In this document: in pieces, positions 11,626 through 21,781 of the stretch
How the letters are laid out: each line of letters starts with the position of its first letter
Numbering within the stretch: the stretch's first letter is position 1
Origin: Scilla litardierei
Taxonomy: Eukaryota; Streptophyta; Magnoliopsida; Asparagales; Asparagaceae
Assembly: GCA_030789695.1 (NCBI GenBank)
Contig: CM061132.1
Coordinates: forward strand, 157,400,817-157,464,816
Length of the DNA stretch: 64,000 nucleotides
Direction: 5' to 3'
Made by a program: the position numbers and the translations under genes
The notes under the pieces: model-generated
Told to the model about the DNA's origin: nothing
What the model saw: only the letters and a program-made list of their open reading frames with translations
Databases searched by the model: none

Positions 11626-11738
11626 CTAACAAACAGTCTAATCAATCAAATCTTACTCTAGCAACATTCATACACAAGCAACCAACATAATTTAACAATC
11701 AATTAATTAAGGAAGGAACAATCTAAATCGAAAGTTAC
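11626..11738 (-). other. Candidate spliceosomal intron between G1 gag and protease (113 bp)
   Basis: The minus strand has GCAG|gtaact at 11739/11738 and tttgttag|GTGTGG at 11626/11625. The intervening 113 bp are T-rich and carry stops. Joining the edges gives MDEVIAG followed by [16 protein letters not shown] without a break, which is the normal run-in to gypsy protease. The length is not a multiple of three. RNA evidence is needed. An insertion that happens to carry splice-like ends is the alternative. Confidence 0.6.
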
Positions 11739-11830
11739 CTGCAATGACCTCATCCATGGTCAAGATCTCCTCCTCGGTCATCAGAAATGCCTGCCTCCTC
11801 GGCGGAGCAGCCCGCTCAAAAGCCTGCCTC
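11739..11830 (-). pseudogene. G1 protease leader exon (frame differs from gag)
   Basis: The minus-strand frame reads RRQAFLMTEEEILTMDEVIAG, similar to the segment before protease in chromovirus polyproteins. It overlaps the end of gag in a +1 frame. A frameshift, programmed or mutational, is therefore needed to reach it from gag. Confidence 0.65.
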
Positions 11831-12862
11831 TGCGGGACGAGGGGCACGACCAGCGGGCACCGGAGCTCTCTGCTGCAACGGCGGGGCAGCAATAGGTGTC
11901 CCCCAAGGTCGCTTCAACCTCGGGCACTCCCTGATAGCATGGGCGGGATCTCCACAGGCGATACATTGCCCCAAGAACTTCCTACATGATTCCTTGATAT
12001 GACCTTCCCTGCCACAGAAATGGCAAACCTTCCGAACAGGCCCTCCTGGCCTCTTGAACTGAACAGGCTGGTTCGGCCTGAATCCAGGTCGAACCACAGT
12101 TCTCGCCTGCTCCATAGGCCTCTTCCCAGCGCCAACGATAGACCCCCTCCTCTGGTTCACGAGCAGCTCCTGCCTCTTAGCTGCTACTAGAACCTTCTGA
12201 TATGACTCCCGGTCATAGGAGGTCACAAAACTCTGGAGCTCCGAGGCAAGTCCCTGAAGGAACCTCTGAGCTCGCTCCTCAGCGTCCTGCACCATCTTTG
12301 GTGCAAACCGACTAAGCCTCATGAAGTCCTGGTGGTACTGATCCACCGACGAGCTTCCCTGCTTCAAATCGATAAAACGCTGCAGCATCTCTTCCCTGGC
12401 AGCCTTCGGGAAGAACTCACCATTAAATCTGGCCTTGAAGGTAGCCCAGACGATCGGCTCCTCCAACATCTTTTCCTCAGCATCCCACCAATTTCTGGCG
12501 TTATCCTTCAGCTGGCGCTTCGCCAAGTCAACCCAACTAACTTCGTTGACCTTGGACATCTTCAGGTTGTCCTCGATATTTCTCATCCATTCATCAGCAG
12601 CTAGGGAACCTTCGGTTCCATCAAAATACGCAGGACCCAGCTCTCTGAACTGCTTCGCCCCGGGCTCAGGGCGAGGGGCTTCCACCACCCGAGCAGCTCG
12701 AGCCACCGGAGCATTCTGCACCTGCAGCAGCACGCCCTGCTGAACCTGCATCATCTGCAACATCATCCTCATCATCTCCCCATTAGTGGGCTCCCGCTCA
12801 GGCTCCTCGTCATGAGGGAGCGCACCACTACCACCCCCACGGGTGATTCGCCTTCCTGCCAT
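11816..12862 (-). CDS. G1 gag
   Basis: 349 codons from ATG 12860-12862 to TGA at 11816-11818. The N terminus is basic (MAGRRITRGGG). A retrotransposon gag domain follows with FDGTEGSLAADEWMRN, NWWDAEEK and WATFKARFNGEFFP. Two CX2CX4HX4C knuckles, CHFCGREGHIKESC and CIACGDPAHAIREC, lie near residues 285 and 308. This is the capsid/nucleocapsid precursor that packages element RNA. The start lies 141 bp inside the 5' LTR edge. The reading frame is intact. Its stop overlaps the protease leader exon in another frame, so Gag could be made alone while Gag-Pol would need a frame change plus splicing. Confidence 0.92.
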   Translation of the reverse strand: MAGRRITRGGGSGALPHDEEPEREPTNGEMMRMMLQMMQVQQGVLLQVQNAPVARAARVVEAPRPEPGAKQFRELGPAYFDGTEGSLAADEWMRNIEDNLKMSKVNEVSWVDLAKRQLKDNARNWWDAEEKMLEEPIVWATFKARFNGEFFPKAAREEMLQRFIDLKQGSSSVDQYHQDFMRLSRFAPKMVQDAEERAQRFLQGLASELQSFVTSYDRESYQKVLVAAKRQELLVNQRRGSIVGAGKRPMEQARTVVRPGFRPNQPVQFKRPGGPVRKVCHFCGREGHIKESCRKFLGQCIACGDPAHAIRECPRLKRPWGTPIAAPPLQQRAPVPAGRAPRPAEAGF

Positions 12863-13003
12863 CTAATGACGCAGAAAACAAAACAATTAGACTCATAGCT
12901 TAGGGCTCAGATGTCGAAATTATTTGTTGGACAATCTTGCATTATTATCGTTATCCCGATATTTACAGTTACAGTTGGACCTGCATGGGCCACCACTAAA
13001 ACC
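12863..13003 (-). other. G1 leader with non-canonical primer region
   Basis: Adjacent to the 5' LTR the minus strand reads GGTTTTAGTGGTGGCCCATG rather than TGGTATCAGAGC. The same stretch follows LTR1 of G2 at 19161, so it is conserved and probably functional. I cannot match it to a specific tRNA 3' end. Confidence 0.6.
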
Positions 13004-15409
13004 TGTCACGACCCGCTCCCCGAAAATGGAGGCGAGGCGTGAGAAGGTCCGCTCGAGCGTGGAGCTGTAAAGCTACACGCCCGATAAGCGTAATTAGTAT
13101 AAGCAGGTCCCTGTAATTGCAATCGAAACAACAACAATAATAATAATGGCATGAGACGGATATGAAATACCAATCCCAAAGTTTGTCCACAAAATATTCA
13201 ACATCACAGAAAAGCCACCAGGCTAAAAGAAAGAGTCTAAAGGCCCAGAACAAGGCCAAACAAAAGAACTACGACATAACGAAGTATGGGTGCTACGCAC
13301 CGATAACAAAACAACTATCTAACAAAAGTAAAACACTCGAAGGCACTAGGGCTGGTCCCCGGTGTCCACAAAGTCCTCGCCCAACACGGGCGCAAGCTCG
13401 GCGTCCGCAAACAACTCACCCTCAGCAAGCAACTCAGGCTCAGGGTCTAACATGCGTCACCCAAAAGAGAAAGGGGCACATGTCAGCAAGTCTAAAAGAC
13501 TTGAGCAAGGAAACTGAAAGTGACTAACAGCCTAGCATGTGTAACATTAAGCGATGACATGGCAGTTAAGTATGATGCAACAGTTTAAAAGAGACAAGCA
13601 TGCACAATGTAGCAAAAGCTACCAAATCACTAATCACTTATCATTTAACACTTATCACTTATCACTTATCACTTAGTGCATAGAGGGTCCACCTGCTGGC
13701 CAACTCGGGGCTCAGTCCGCTTATCTCTATCACTATTAATCACTTGTGCACTAAAGAGAGTCCACCTGCTGGCCGGAGTGGCGGATCAGGCCAACTCGGG
13801 GCTCAGTCCGCTTATCTCTTACCCCACCCATATGTGTCGAGCAGTTGGGGTTACCAACTCACTAAGCTCGCTTCTGGAACACGAGCCATGAAGTGTATTT
13901 GGCATAGGGGTGCACCTAGCCGGTATCCGAGCGTTGGGGTTTCCAACTACATGGCTCGCTTCTGGAACACGAGCCAGGAATATAACATTGTAGCGTGTGC
14001 TACACAATCACAATAATTAATCACTATGCAATGACATGAACAAATGATTGCGTACCGTTAATTGAAATTAAACGTGACATACTAGCATGATGAGGGTGAC
14101 GGACCAAGCTTCGTTGTCAAGCTAGGTCAAATGCGTCTAAACGGCTATCCTTTCACCGTTTAGTCTCTTTTACGCTAAAGCAAGGTAAATGGCCTAAGAC
14201 ACGGCCTAAATTAAGAGATGCAAGTTTCACTTGCCTATCACCGGGGTTGACGGTTTCGAAAGTTCGTTTCCGCGGATGCTAGCCTACGGGGAATCGCTGC
14301 TATGGGGAACAATCATCAAAACACAAATATTTTATTAGGGTTTCATAAAAATTACAATAGGTTAGGAAAACATCGGTGAATCGATTTCTTACCGAGAGGA
14401 GGCGGAAGAAACACTTCGGGGAACCCTAGGATCAGATCTGGAAAAGATTGGAGAAGTTTGGGGAAACTAGGGTTTTGGGGGATTTTGGGGATTTGATGGG
14501 TTTTGGTGAGATTTTGGGGAAGATGAGAGGTAGATAGGGTAGATGGATGGTTTGGATGATGGATTTAGGGCTTGGAATGAAGCAATGGAGCTTGGAGGAA
14601 GGTGGTGGATCAATGGGGGCGATTTTAGGGTTTAGGGTCGAGTTGGAGGGGAAGAAAACGTTTGGGTTGGGTATTTATAGGCTAGGCTGGCGGCTAGGGC
14701 AAAACTAGGGTTTACAGTACTAGTTAGTCGGTCAAAGAACAACCACTGACCGACTAGTTTGACAACTAGTCGGTCGGTCGACCAACGCAGACCGACTAAG
14801 TGTAAACAGTAGCTACAGGTGAAATTAGGATTCTAGAGTTAGTCGGTCCATGAACAAATACTGACCGACTAGTTTGGCAACTAGTCGGTCGATGAACGTT
14901 CTTAGACCGACTAAGAGTAAACAGTAACTGATACAAAAATAATTTGATGAGTTAGTCGGTTCAAGAAGCATTGCTGACCGACTAGTTTGCAACCTAGTCG
15001 GTCAACCAACGTTCTTAGACCGACTAACGATAAACAATAACTCCTGAGAAATTTAGAAAGCTAACTAGTCGGTCCAAGAAGGATTACCGACCGACTGGAT
15101 CGTCATCTAGTCGGTCGGTGGCCCTTCTTACACCGGCTAATGAGCACAGAAAGTACCGATACGGAGCGCGGGGCCCCGGGATCGATTCCTAAGACTCCTA
15201 GGCTTGATCTAATAGTTAGATACGACCGTTATGAAGCCCGTCACGAGTGACAAACTTCGAAATCGACAATCCTAAGAAAGAAGCGAGAAAATACGACGAA
15301 TCGATCGAAAATGAAAACTACGGAGGCGAAAACCACACAAGAGGAGAAAATCCACCAAAACATATATTATAATACATAAAATCCAGATACATGAAAAGCA
15401 GTCGTTACA
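13004..15409 (-). repeat. G1 5' LTR
   Basis: Same length and nearly the same sequence as 5852-8257. Differences seen by eye include 5928/13080, 6460/13612, 7348/14500, 7567/14719, 7609/14761 and 7884/15036. Confidence 0.95.
14723..15142. repeat. Dyad array, four units (G1 5' LTR copy)
   Basis: This copy of the 7571-7990 array is offset by 7152 bp. It has the same unit order and the same degenerate fourth unit. Confidence 0.95.
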
Positions 15410-15414
15410 AATTA

Positions 15415-16627
15415 TATCCCCTAACTACTCCATACCATGCACAAATAAGTTTTAGCTACTCATAATGCAGAAATAAACGAGTTTCATAGCCAAATACTTC
15501 AAGTTCATAGCAAAATACAATAGAAAACACCAAAATACGGGATAAAAGTTGAAGAAAATATCACCAATTCTCCTTGAAAAGACTTCAAACTCTCTGGAAA
15601 TAATAATAAAAGCCTCTGGAATTTTACAGGATTTTTCAGAGGGGAAATACGGCTCCTAGAGCCTCCAATACGCTCAAAATACGCCCCAATCTGGCTTGAA
15701 TACACCCAAAACCCCTAGGAATACCTTAAATAGGCTCATTGCGGGTTTTAAAACGCTAATGGGTCAAAACCGCATCCTATAACGCCCAAACCCCGCATCC
15801 GCAAGCTCTGGATGATCTCGCCCGTTCATCAAAAGTCGGAGTAATTGTGGGCCGCTGATCAATGCGGGATCGGACCTCGTGGCGACACGTGGACGCCAAT
15901 TTTCGTGCGCCCGCTACGCTGCTCCGAATCTGTTAACGTTCAGCTCGGAAAGATTCTCGTCCGTCGGATTGAGCATCGGACGGCCCAAGTTCAGCCACGT
16001 CGCTCCGCAATTTCCCCCTTCGTTGCTGCATCCGCGTTCGTGAGGCTTCGATTGTGGCCGTTAGATCACGCGGGAGTTCGTTGCGATTGCGCCACGTAGC
16101 CCCTAAACGCCATTCTCCGCTTTGCGTCATCGCGTCGATCTCGTTCGTTGGATTAGAATCCAACGGTCTTCATTACGCCCGCTTCGTTCGCTGCTGCGTG
16201 CGGTCCGCCGTTGGATGGAAATCCAACGGCTGTGGGCGAGCCGCGTCGCTTCTTAGCCGTAGCCGTAGGATCTCAGCGGGATAAGCGGAGATGACGCCGC
16301 GTGGCGCGCCAAGATCCGTGCAGGAGTATTTAAAACGTATTTCTTCATTTAAATTGTATTCTGCATTCAAAAATACACAGTAATTAGCACAGATCTCAGA
16401 AAAGTACAAATAAATATTCGTTGGAATCGTGAGATCGAGACCAAGCTAGGAAAAATATAAAAAGTGCAGAATTGCATCGTTAAATGCTGTTTTGTGCTCA
16501 AATAGTGTGTTTTCTCTAATAAATAAATGTGTAGAAAATACGTATGAATTAGAGAACAATGTAGCATCACATGAGCACAAAATAGGGCTAAATGGGGGGT
16601 TAAATATATAATATTGAACCCGAATCA
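15415..16627. repeat. Right part of solo LTR S, GC-rich core
   Basis: This continues S after the G1 insertion. It contains a GC-rich block at 15840-16310 with repeated CCAACGG motifs (for example TTGGATTAGAATCCAACGG at about 16150 and CGTTGGATGGAAATCCAACG at about 16211) that can form short stems. It ends with an AT-rich stretch. Short open frames in the GC-rich block have no recognisable homology. Confidence 0.6.
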
Positions 16628-16632
16628 GCAGT

Positions 16633-17127
16633 GCATATCAGGCGACTGTAGAAGGATCTACAGGCGACTGGAAATCACCCAGTCGACTGTGTTTTCCTCA
16701 TCAAACGACTGACCGAAAGAGTGAACCTATTGGGTTGGATTCTATGATAATCCTAAGGTTCACTAAGATGGTTAAATGCATGAGCATGAAAGAGTAAACC
16801 ATCTAGTAAGGCATTACATCAACCCTAGACTCAAAAAGAGAGAGAAAGCAATAAAGTAAATTACATGAATTACAATGCTTTCAAAAGAGTCTAAGTCTTC
16901 AATCGTGATGCTTTGAAAAGCTCTCCATCATCTCCAAGCTTTGGCACTCCTTGAGTCCAAACTTTGGCTCTTCTTCACAAGATGTCCATCCTTACACCAC
17001 GTGATTAGTCTCCAAGAAAGATATCTTTGAAATAAGCTGAGAGACTAAATCATGAGATTCATTAGCAACAACATAATGTTGTGATCATCATCAAAATAAG
17101 ATTGGTATGAAACACCAATACTCAACA
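16633..17127 (-). repeat. Copia-1 5' LTR, 5' portion
   Basis: Reverse complement of the start of solo LTR A (48894-48940 plus 50654-51120). It ends at CCAATACTCAACA, the LTR terminus. Together with 3896-5206 it gives an LTR of about 1.8 kb, close to the 1844 bp of solo LTR A. Confidence 0.9.
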
Positions 17128-17647
17128 GAGCAGCCGCCGCACCCCCTGTCGCCGGCGTCTCTCGTCCATCGTGCCTGCGTGCGTGAGTCACTTCCTCCCC
17201 TTGCGTGTTTGTTTGCTGCCATTGAAATGTAAACAAAAAAAGAATGAATGAGGAAGACAGAAAACAGAGAGACAAGGAGAGAGAAGAGAGAGTTATAAAG
17301 AAAGAGAGAGAGAGAGACTAAAGAGATGTAATTATAACATGTCACCTTACTACCCTTAGTCAAAGATAGTAGGTGAGAATGTTAAACACCATGTTAAGCC
17401 ATGTAATTAGATTAGTAAATTAGCGTAGTTAATTAGTTAGTTGTTAATATTAGTTAGTGTAATTTAAATGTTAATTTGTTCGTATTATTTAAATTTAGCA
17501 TGTTAGTAATTTTTAAATAATGTTAGGGTAATAAATATTAAATTAATAAGGCGTATCATGTTGTTATAATACAATATAAACACCACCCTAGCCAGAGAAC
17601 CCAATAAAATTAGACAACCCCAATTTAGGGATTAACTTAATATTTTG
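17128..17647. other. Unassigned LTR-like sequence, no gene
   Basis: GC-rich start, a GA-rich run at 17255-17320 and an AT-rich tail, the layout of a decayed gypsy LTR on the minus strand. I cannot define its ends. It held the insertion sites of copia-1 and G2. Confidence 0.4.
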
Positions 17648-18138
17648 TGTAACTCGCAATAGATCTAATTCAGTGATATGTTTAACCAAAACAGCGAACT
17701 GGACATACCATTACGTAATACCCGTCAAGACGAACCCAACGACACCAAAATCGCTGAAATCAGGCAAGTGTACAATTTATATTGAATTTTTGAAGTTAGA
17801 TACTCATTTGGTCTTTTGCATGTAAAGTTGTATAACTCAAAATCTACTTGTGAAATGACGCATGAATTTACTACCATGACATTCTTGACTGAAAATGTGA
17901 TCCAACAGCATATAACTTGATATACCTTAGTTTAGAACAATAGCAAAGAAAGTTAGTTTCCGTAACATGTTCTTTAAATTCTTATTTTCAGCAAAATTCT
18001 TATTTTCAGCACTTTTGTTAAACTATCGTTAAATGTTACTTCATTTAAACTGCCATATGCCATGCTTATTACTCATGCAAATTAACTGCTAGAAATGTCT
18101 GCTAGACACACGAATGAACTTGATAATCAAAGAATGAT

Positions 18139-18250
18139 ACATGCCGTTGGCTACCAGTTGTTACATGCCGTTGGCTACCAGTTGTTACATGCTATTGGCT
18201 ACCAGTTGTTACATGTCGTTGGTTACCAGTTGTTACATGCCGTTGGCTAC
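18139..18250. repeat. 24-bp tandem repeat in G2 LTR1
   Basis: Four to five copies of a TGCCGTTGGCTACCAGTTGT unit. The equivalent array in LTR2 is at 19331-19420. Confidence 0.9.
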
Positions 18251-19201
18251 TAGATGGCTATTCACATCGGTCACATGTGACTAGTCTGGCTCGTGTTCCA
18301 GTAGGGTCACATATGACTAGTCTGGCTCGTGTTCCAGTATATGACGGTTTAACATCCTGGCTCGTGGTCCAGGAAGTACACGTGGGTGGGGTTGGGCTCT
18401 CGGACACTAGCCGGTAGTAAACGGATCACTTTCGGGGGCACTTGAAGGTGGATTCACTTACTATTCGTCTAACGACGGGGGCCTTAGTCACGGACTTGCA
18501 CACATAGTTATACACTTAGAAAAGAAAGTTAACTTACAGAACTGATGTTACATTATTTAACTGCCACGTTTCATTTTCATAATAGAAATGCATGCTAGTG
18601 TGAATCCTTATAACTGCTTAGAACTGCATAATAGAAGTATTTTACTTTAATTCATTTTATAATCAGCAAGTTTAAACTTCTGTCGTTTTCTCGTTGAATT
18701 TATTAATGCCTCTTAAATTCAGTATAAATTTATATACCTTGCCTTGGGTTTCTAACATCTACTTGTAGACCCTTGCTGACATACATTCATGTTTTTCGAT
18801 GTATGTCAGATTCCGATCTATAGCACCAAGAGGACTAGTTGCAATAGCTGAACCAGTTGACCAAAAGTTGTTGAGCTAGTGAACCTTCATTGCACTTCTT
18901 TTCATTTGTTGTACGGGTCATAAGACCCACTCTTCTGTTCCTGCATTGTTGTAATTATGTTGAGACGAATGAGATTGTAATCGTATTTTACTTATCTGTG
19001 TTGTTTTTGAGTAATGCAAGCAAGAACCTGCGGTTTTCACACAGACGCTTATTGTGTTAAGTCGGGGAGGAAAGAAAAGCAAAAGTACCTCCTCCTTACT
19101 TGCACATGCGGACCCGTTCGCGTCCTCGCTCCCAAGCTTAATGGGAAGCGGGACGTGACAGGTTTTAGTGGTGGCCCATGCAAGTCTATGCTAATGCAAA
19201 A

Positions 19202-20795
19202 TACTTTTGTTAAACTATCGTTAAATGTTACTTCATTTAAACTGCCATATGCCATGCTTATTACTCATGCAAATTAACTGCTAGAGATGTCTGCTAGACA
19301 CACGAATGAACTTGATAATCAAAGAATGATACATGCCGTTGGCTACCAGTTGTTACATGTTGTTGGCTACCAGTTGTTATATGCCGTTGGCTACCAGCTG
19401 TTACATGTCGTTGGCTACTAGATGTCTATTCACATCGGTCACATGTGACTAGTCTGGCTCGTGTTCCAGTAGGGTCACATGTGACTAGTCTGGCTCGTGT
19501 TCCAGTATATGACGGTTTAGCATCCTACCTCGTGGTCCAGGAAGTACACATGGGTGGGGTTGGGTTCCCGGGCACTAATCGCAGTGTTCTAAAAATCGGT
19601 CTGGGCGGCCGCCTAGGCGGCGCCTAAGCGCTAGGCTGCCAGTAAACGCTCCGAGTATGGCCTGAGCGGTCAATCTGGGCGTTTTAGGGATTAATCGGCC
19701 GCCTAAGCGTTCTGGTCGGTGTCTGGACGATCTGGGCGGTTCCTGGGCGGTGTCTGGGCGTTTTTGGTAAATGGCTTAATTGCACAAGAGTATCTTTTAA
19801 ATTTTAATTTGTTGCACACAAATACTCTAAAGTAGGTAAACTAGATTTGATCTAGTATGTATTAAATATTTGATGTATTTTAAATAATATATATTTATTT
19901 ATATATAAACATAAATATATTATATAAAAATAAATAAAATAATTAAAAAATACAAATCCGCCTAGGCCGATTAATCCCCGAATAATGCTCTGGGCGCTAG
20001 GCGCTAGCAATCCGAACGCCTAGCGTTTTTTACAACCTTGACTAATCGGTAGTAAACGGGACACATTTGGAGGCACTTGAAGGTGGATTCACTTACTATT
20101 CGTCTAACGACGGGGGTCTTAGTCACGGATTTGCACACACAGTTAAACAATTGGAAAAGAAAGTTAACTTACAGAACTGATGTTACATTATTTAACTGCC
20201 ACATTTCATTTTCATAATAGAAATGCATGCTAGTGTGAATTCTTATAACTGCTTAGAACTGCATGATAGAAGTATTTTACTTTAATTCATTTTATAATCA
20301 GCATGTTTAAACTTCTGTCATTATCTCGTTGAATGTATTAATGCCTCTTAAATTTAGTATAAATTTGTATACCTTGACTTGGGTTTCTAACACCTAATTG
20401 CAGACCCTTGCTGACATACATTCATGTTTTTGGATGTATGTCAGATTCCGAGCTATAGCACCAAGCGGACTAGTTGCAATAGCTGAACCAGTGGACCAAG
20501 AGTTGTTGAGCTAGTGAACCTTCATTGCACTTCTTTTCATTTGTTGTACGGGTCATAAGACCCACTCTTCTGTTCCTACATTGTTGTAATTCGGTTGAGA
20601 CGAATGAGATTGTAATCTTATTTTACTTATCTGTGTTGTTTTTTAGTAATGCAAGCAAGAACCTGCGGTTTTTACACAGACGCTTATTGTGGTAAGTCAG
20701 GGAGGAAAGAAAAGCAAAAGTACGTCCTCCTTACTTGCACATGCGGACCCGTTCGCGTCCTCGCTCCCAAGCTTAATGGGAAGCGGGGCGTGACA
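19202..20795 (+). repeat. G2 LTR2 (5'-truncated, interrupted by hAT element)
   Basis: Repeats 18011-19160 with scattered differences and ends GGGGCGTGACA. It is interrupted at 19582-20040 by a transposon flanked by ACTAATCG. Confidence 0.88.
19582..20040. mobile_element. Non-autonomous hAT-type transposon, 459 bp
   Basis: Perfect 8-bp target duplication ACTAATCG at 19574-19581 and 20041-20048. The empty site can be read in LTR1 at about 18406. Ends are CAGTGTTCTAAAAATCG and, on the other strand, CAAGGTTGTAAAAAACG, matching at 13 of 17 positions. An 8-bp TSD with CA..TG ends is typical of hAT. Internally both sides are rich in CGCCTAGGCG-type palindromes around an AT-rich centre. There is no coding capacity. 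Confidence 0.9.
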
Positions 20796-20800
20796 TTGTG

Positions 20801-21517
20801 GGGCTTTGGCTTGCGGTTTTGGGTCGCGAAGGGGATCGTACCTCGTCTGGCGTTGGGTTGGCTGATAGAGATGGAGTATGTGGAGAGGGAAGAAGAAGAA
20901 GAAGAAGAATGTGATGATGAAAGTGTGAGGGGGAGAACGTGAGAATGAGATAGATGAGAGTGGGAGAATGATGTTTTGCTTCTAAGATGAAGGGGAAATG
21001 AGGGGGAGGTGATCGAGCTTGGTTTTGGCATTGTTACTGGTTCAACGGACGACATCAGTGAGCGGAGGAGGAGGCAGAGGGCTCGGTGGTTGCAAAGTGA
21101 AGGTGGTCGGAGGCCGGAGTTCACTGACGGTGACCGGCGATTGGCCGGTTAAAGGATGAAGACAGGGTGAGTGAGAGATAAAGTGAGTGAGTGAGAAATA
21201 AAAAGGAGAGATGTTCGTCAGTTGTTTCCTTCTGGGTTAGTTGGTTTATTTATTAACAATTAGTTAAATAATTAAGCCATTAAATAAAGTTGTTGGGTGG
21301 GTTGACTACTTAGAGAAAATGTTAACCCACGTGAAAAGTGGTGAGGGCTACGACAGAGTTAAGTAAGATTTATTTGGGTTAATGATAAATATAATTAGGT
21401 GTACAAAATTACGATTTTGCCCCTAAAACGAAATGTCTCGGAAAAATTTCAGAAAAATTGCCACGAGTTCCTAAATTCATAAAGATCATGAAAATAATAT
21501 TTGTTTAAAATTTTTAG

Positions 21518-21581
<64 letters not shown>

Positions 21582-21768
21582 AAACAAATCGTGTTTATAC
21601 GTCGTGGGTTGCAGGTTTGCGCGTTTAGAGTCGTTTTGGCCTTAGAAAAATAGTTAAAAAATACAGAAAACCATTTAAAAATCATATTAACATTTTTACA
21701 ACCATTTTGAAATTATTCTAATAATATTCATACGAAAATACGTGTTGTGACGGATGCAGGCCATTACA
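20801..21768 (-). repeat. Gypsy LTR or LTR fragment
   Basis: The right edge reads CAGGCCATTACA, the reverse complement of a TGTAATGGCCTG LTR start, very like the LTR ending at 46202. It has a GC-rich left part, GA-rich middle and AT-rich right part, as in the other gypsy LTRs here. The left boundary is uncertain because G2 adjoins it. Confidence 0.6.
21519..21579. repeat. (TA)n microsatellite
   Basis: Uninterrupted TA dinucleotide run of about 61 bp inside the gypsy LTR. Confidence 0.98.
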
Positions 21769-21781
21769 TTTAGACACATCA

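Larger units (their letters stand above)
5852..15409 (-). mobile_element. G1: near-intact Ty3/gypsy (Tekay-like chromovirus) retrotransposon
   Basis: Two direct repeats of 2406 bp (5852-8257 and 13004-15409) begin TGTCACGACCCGCTCC and end GTCGTTACA on the plus strand. Target duplications AATTA lie at 5847-5851 and 15410-15414. The internal region encodes gag, then protease, RT, RNase H and integrase in gypsy order, all on the minus strand, and ends with a chromodomain remnant. By eye only about six base differences separate the LTRs, so the insertion is young. Defects are a stop before the chromodomain and a frame change between gag and protease. The Tekay name is inference from the chromodomain and protein motifs. 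Confidence 0.95.
5207..16627. mobile_element. Solo LTR 'S' (about 1.86 kb) inserted in copia-1 LTR, itself split by G1
   Basis: The copia-1 LTR is interrupted between two copies of GCAGT (5202-5206 and 16628-16632). The insert begins TGGTGGGCTCC and ends CCCGAATCA, so it has TG..CA ends and a 5-bp target duplication as for an LTR. Removing the later gypsy insertion G1 and one copy of its TSD leaves 5207-5851 joined to 15415-16627, about 1858 bp. I see no internal gag or pol in it, so a solo LTR is the simplest reading. Its family and sense strand are unknown. Confidence 0.75.
1..17127 (-). mobile_element. Copia-1: Sirevirus-like Ty1/copia retrotransposon, 3' end outside the window, nested insertions in 5' LTR
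   Basis: Read on the minus strand, the order is 5' LTR (17127 down to 16633, then 5206 down to 3896), primer binding site, gag, protease, integrase and the first residues of reverse transcriptase at position 1. The LTR starts TGTTGAGTATTGG and ends CCCTACA. It matches, piece by piece, the solo LTR at 48894-52450. The 11.4-kb interruption 5207-16627 is bounded by GCAGT on both sides, so it is a later insertion. Gag has an extended coiled-coil region and two zinc knuckles, as in the Sirevirus (SIRE/Maximus) lineage. Two in-frame stops and a 500-N gap make the copy non-functional as assembled. The lineage name is inference from gag architecture. Confidence 0.85.
17648..20795 (+). mobile_element. 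G2: internally deleted gypsy element (LTR-leader-truncated LTR)
   Basis: LTR1 17648-19160 begins TGTAACTCGCAATAG and ends GGGACGTGACA. It is followed by 41 bp of leader that begins exactly like that of G1 (GGTTTTAGTGGTGGCCCATG), and then by a second LTR (19202-20795) lacking its first ~360 bp. Flanks TTTTG (17643-17647) and TTGTG (20796-20800) look like a TSD with one change. All coding sequence is gone. The GGCTCGTGTTCCAG motifs (about 18285-18350 and 19455-19505) relate it to G1. The left end is the least certain point. Confidence 0.78.

Noticed and set aside
8381..11629. Plus-strand open frames opposite G1 pol
   Set aside because: They are shadows of the minus-strand polyprotein.
15845..16284. 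GC-rich open frames in solo LTR S
   Set aside because: They are open on both strands, show no family motif, and have repeated CCAACGG stems typical of LTR control regions.
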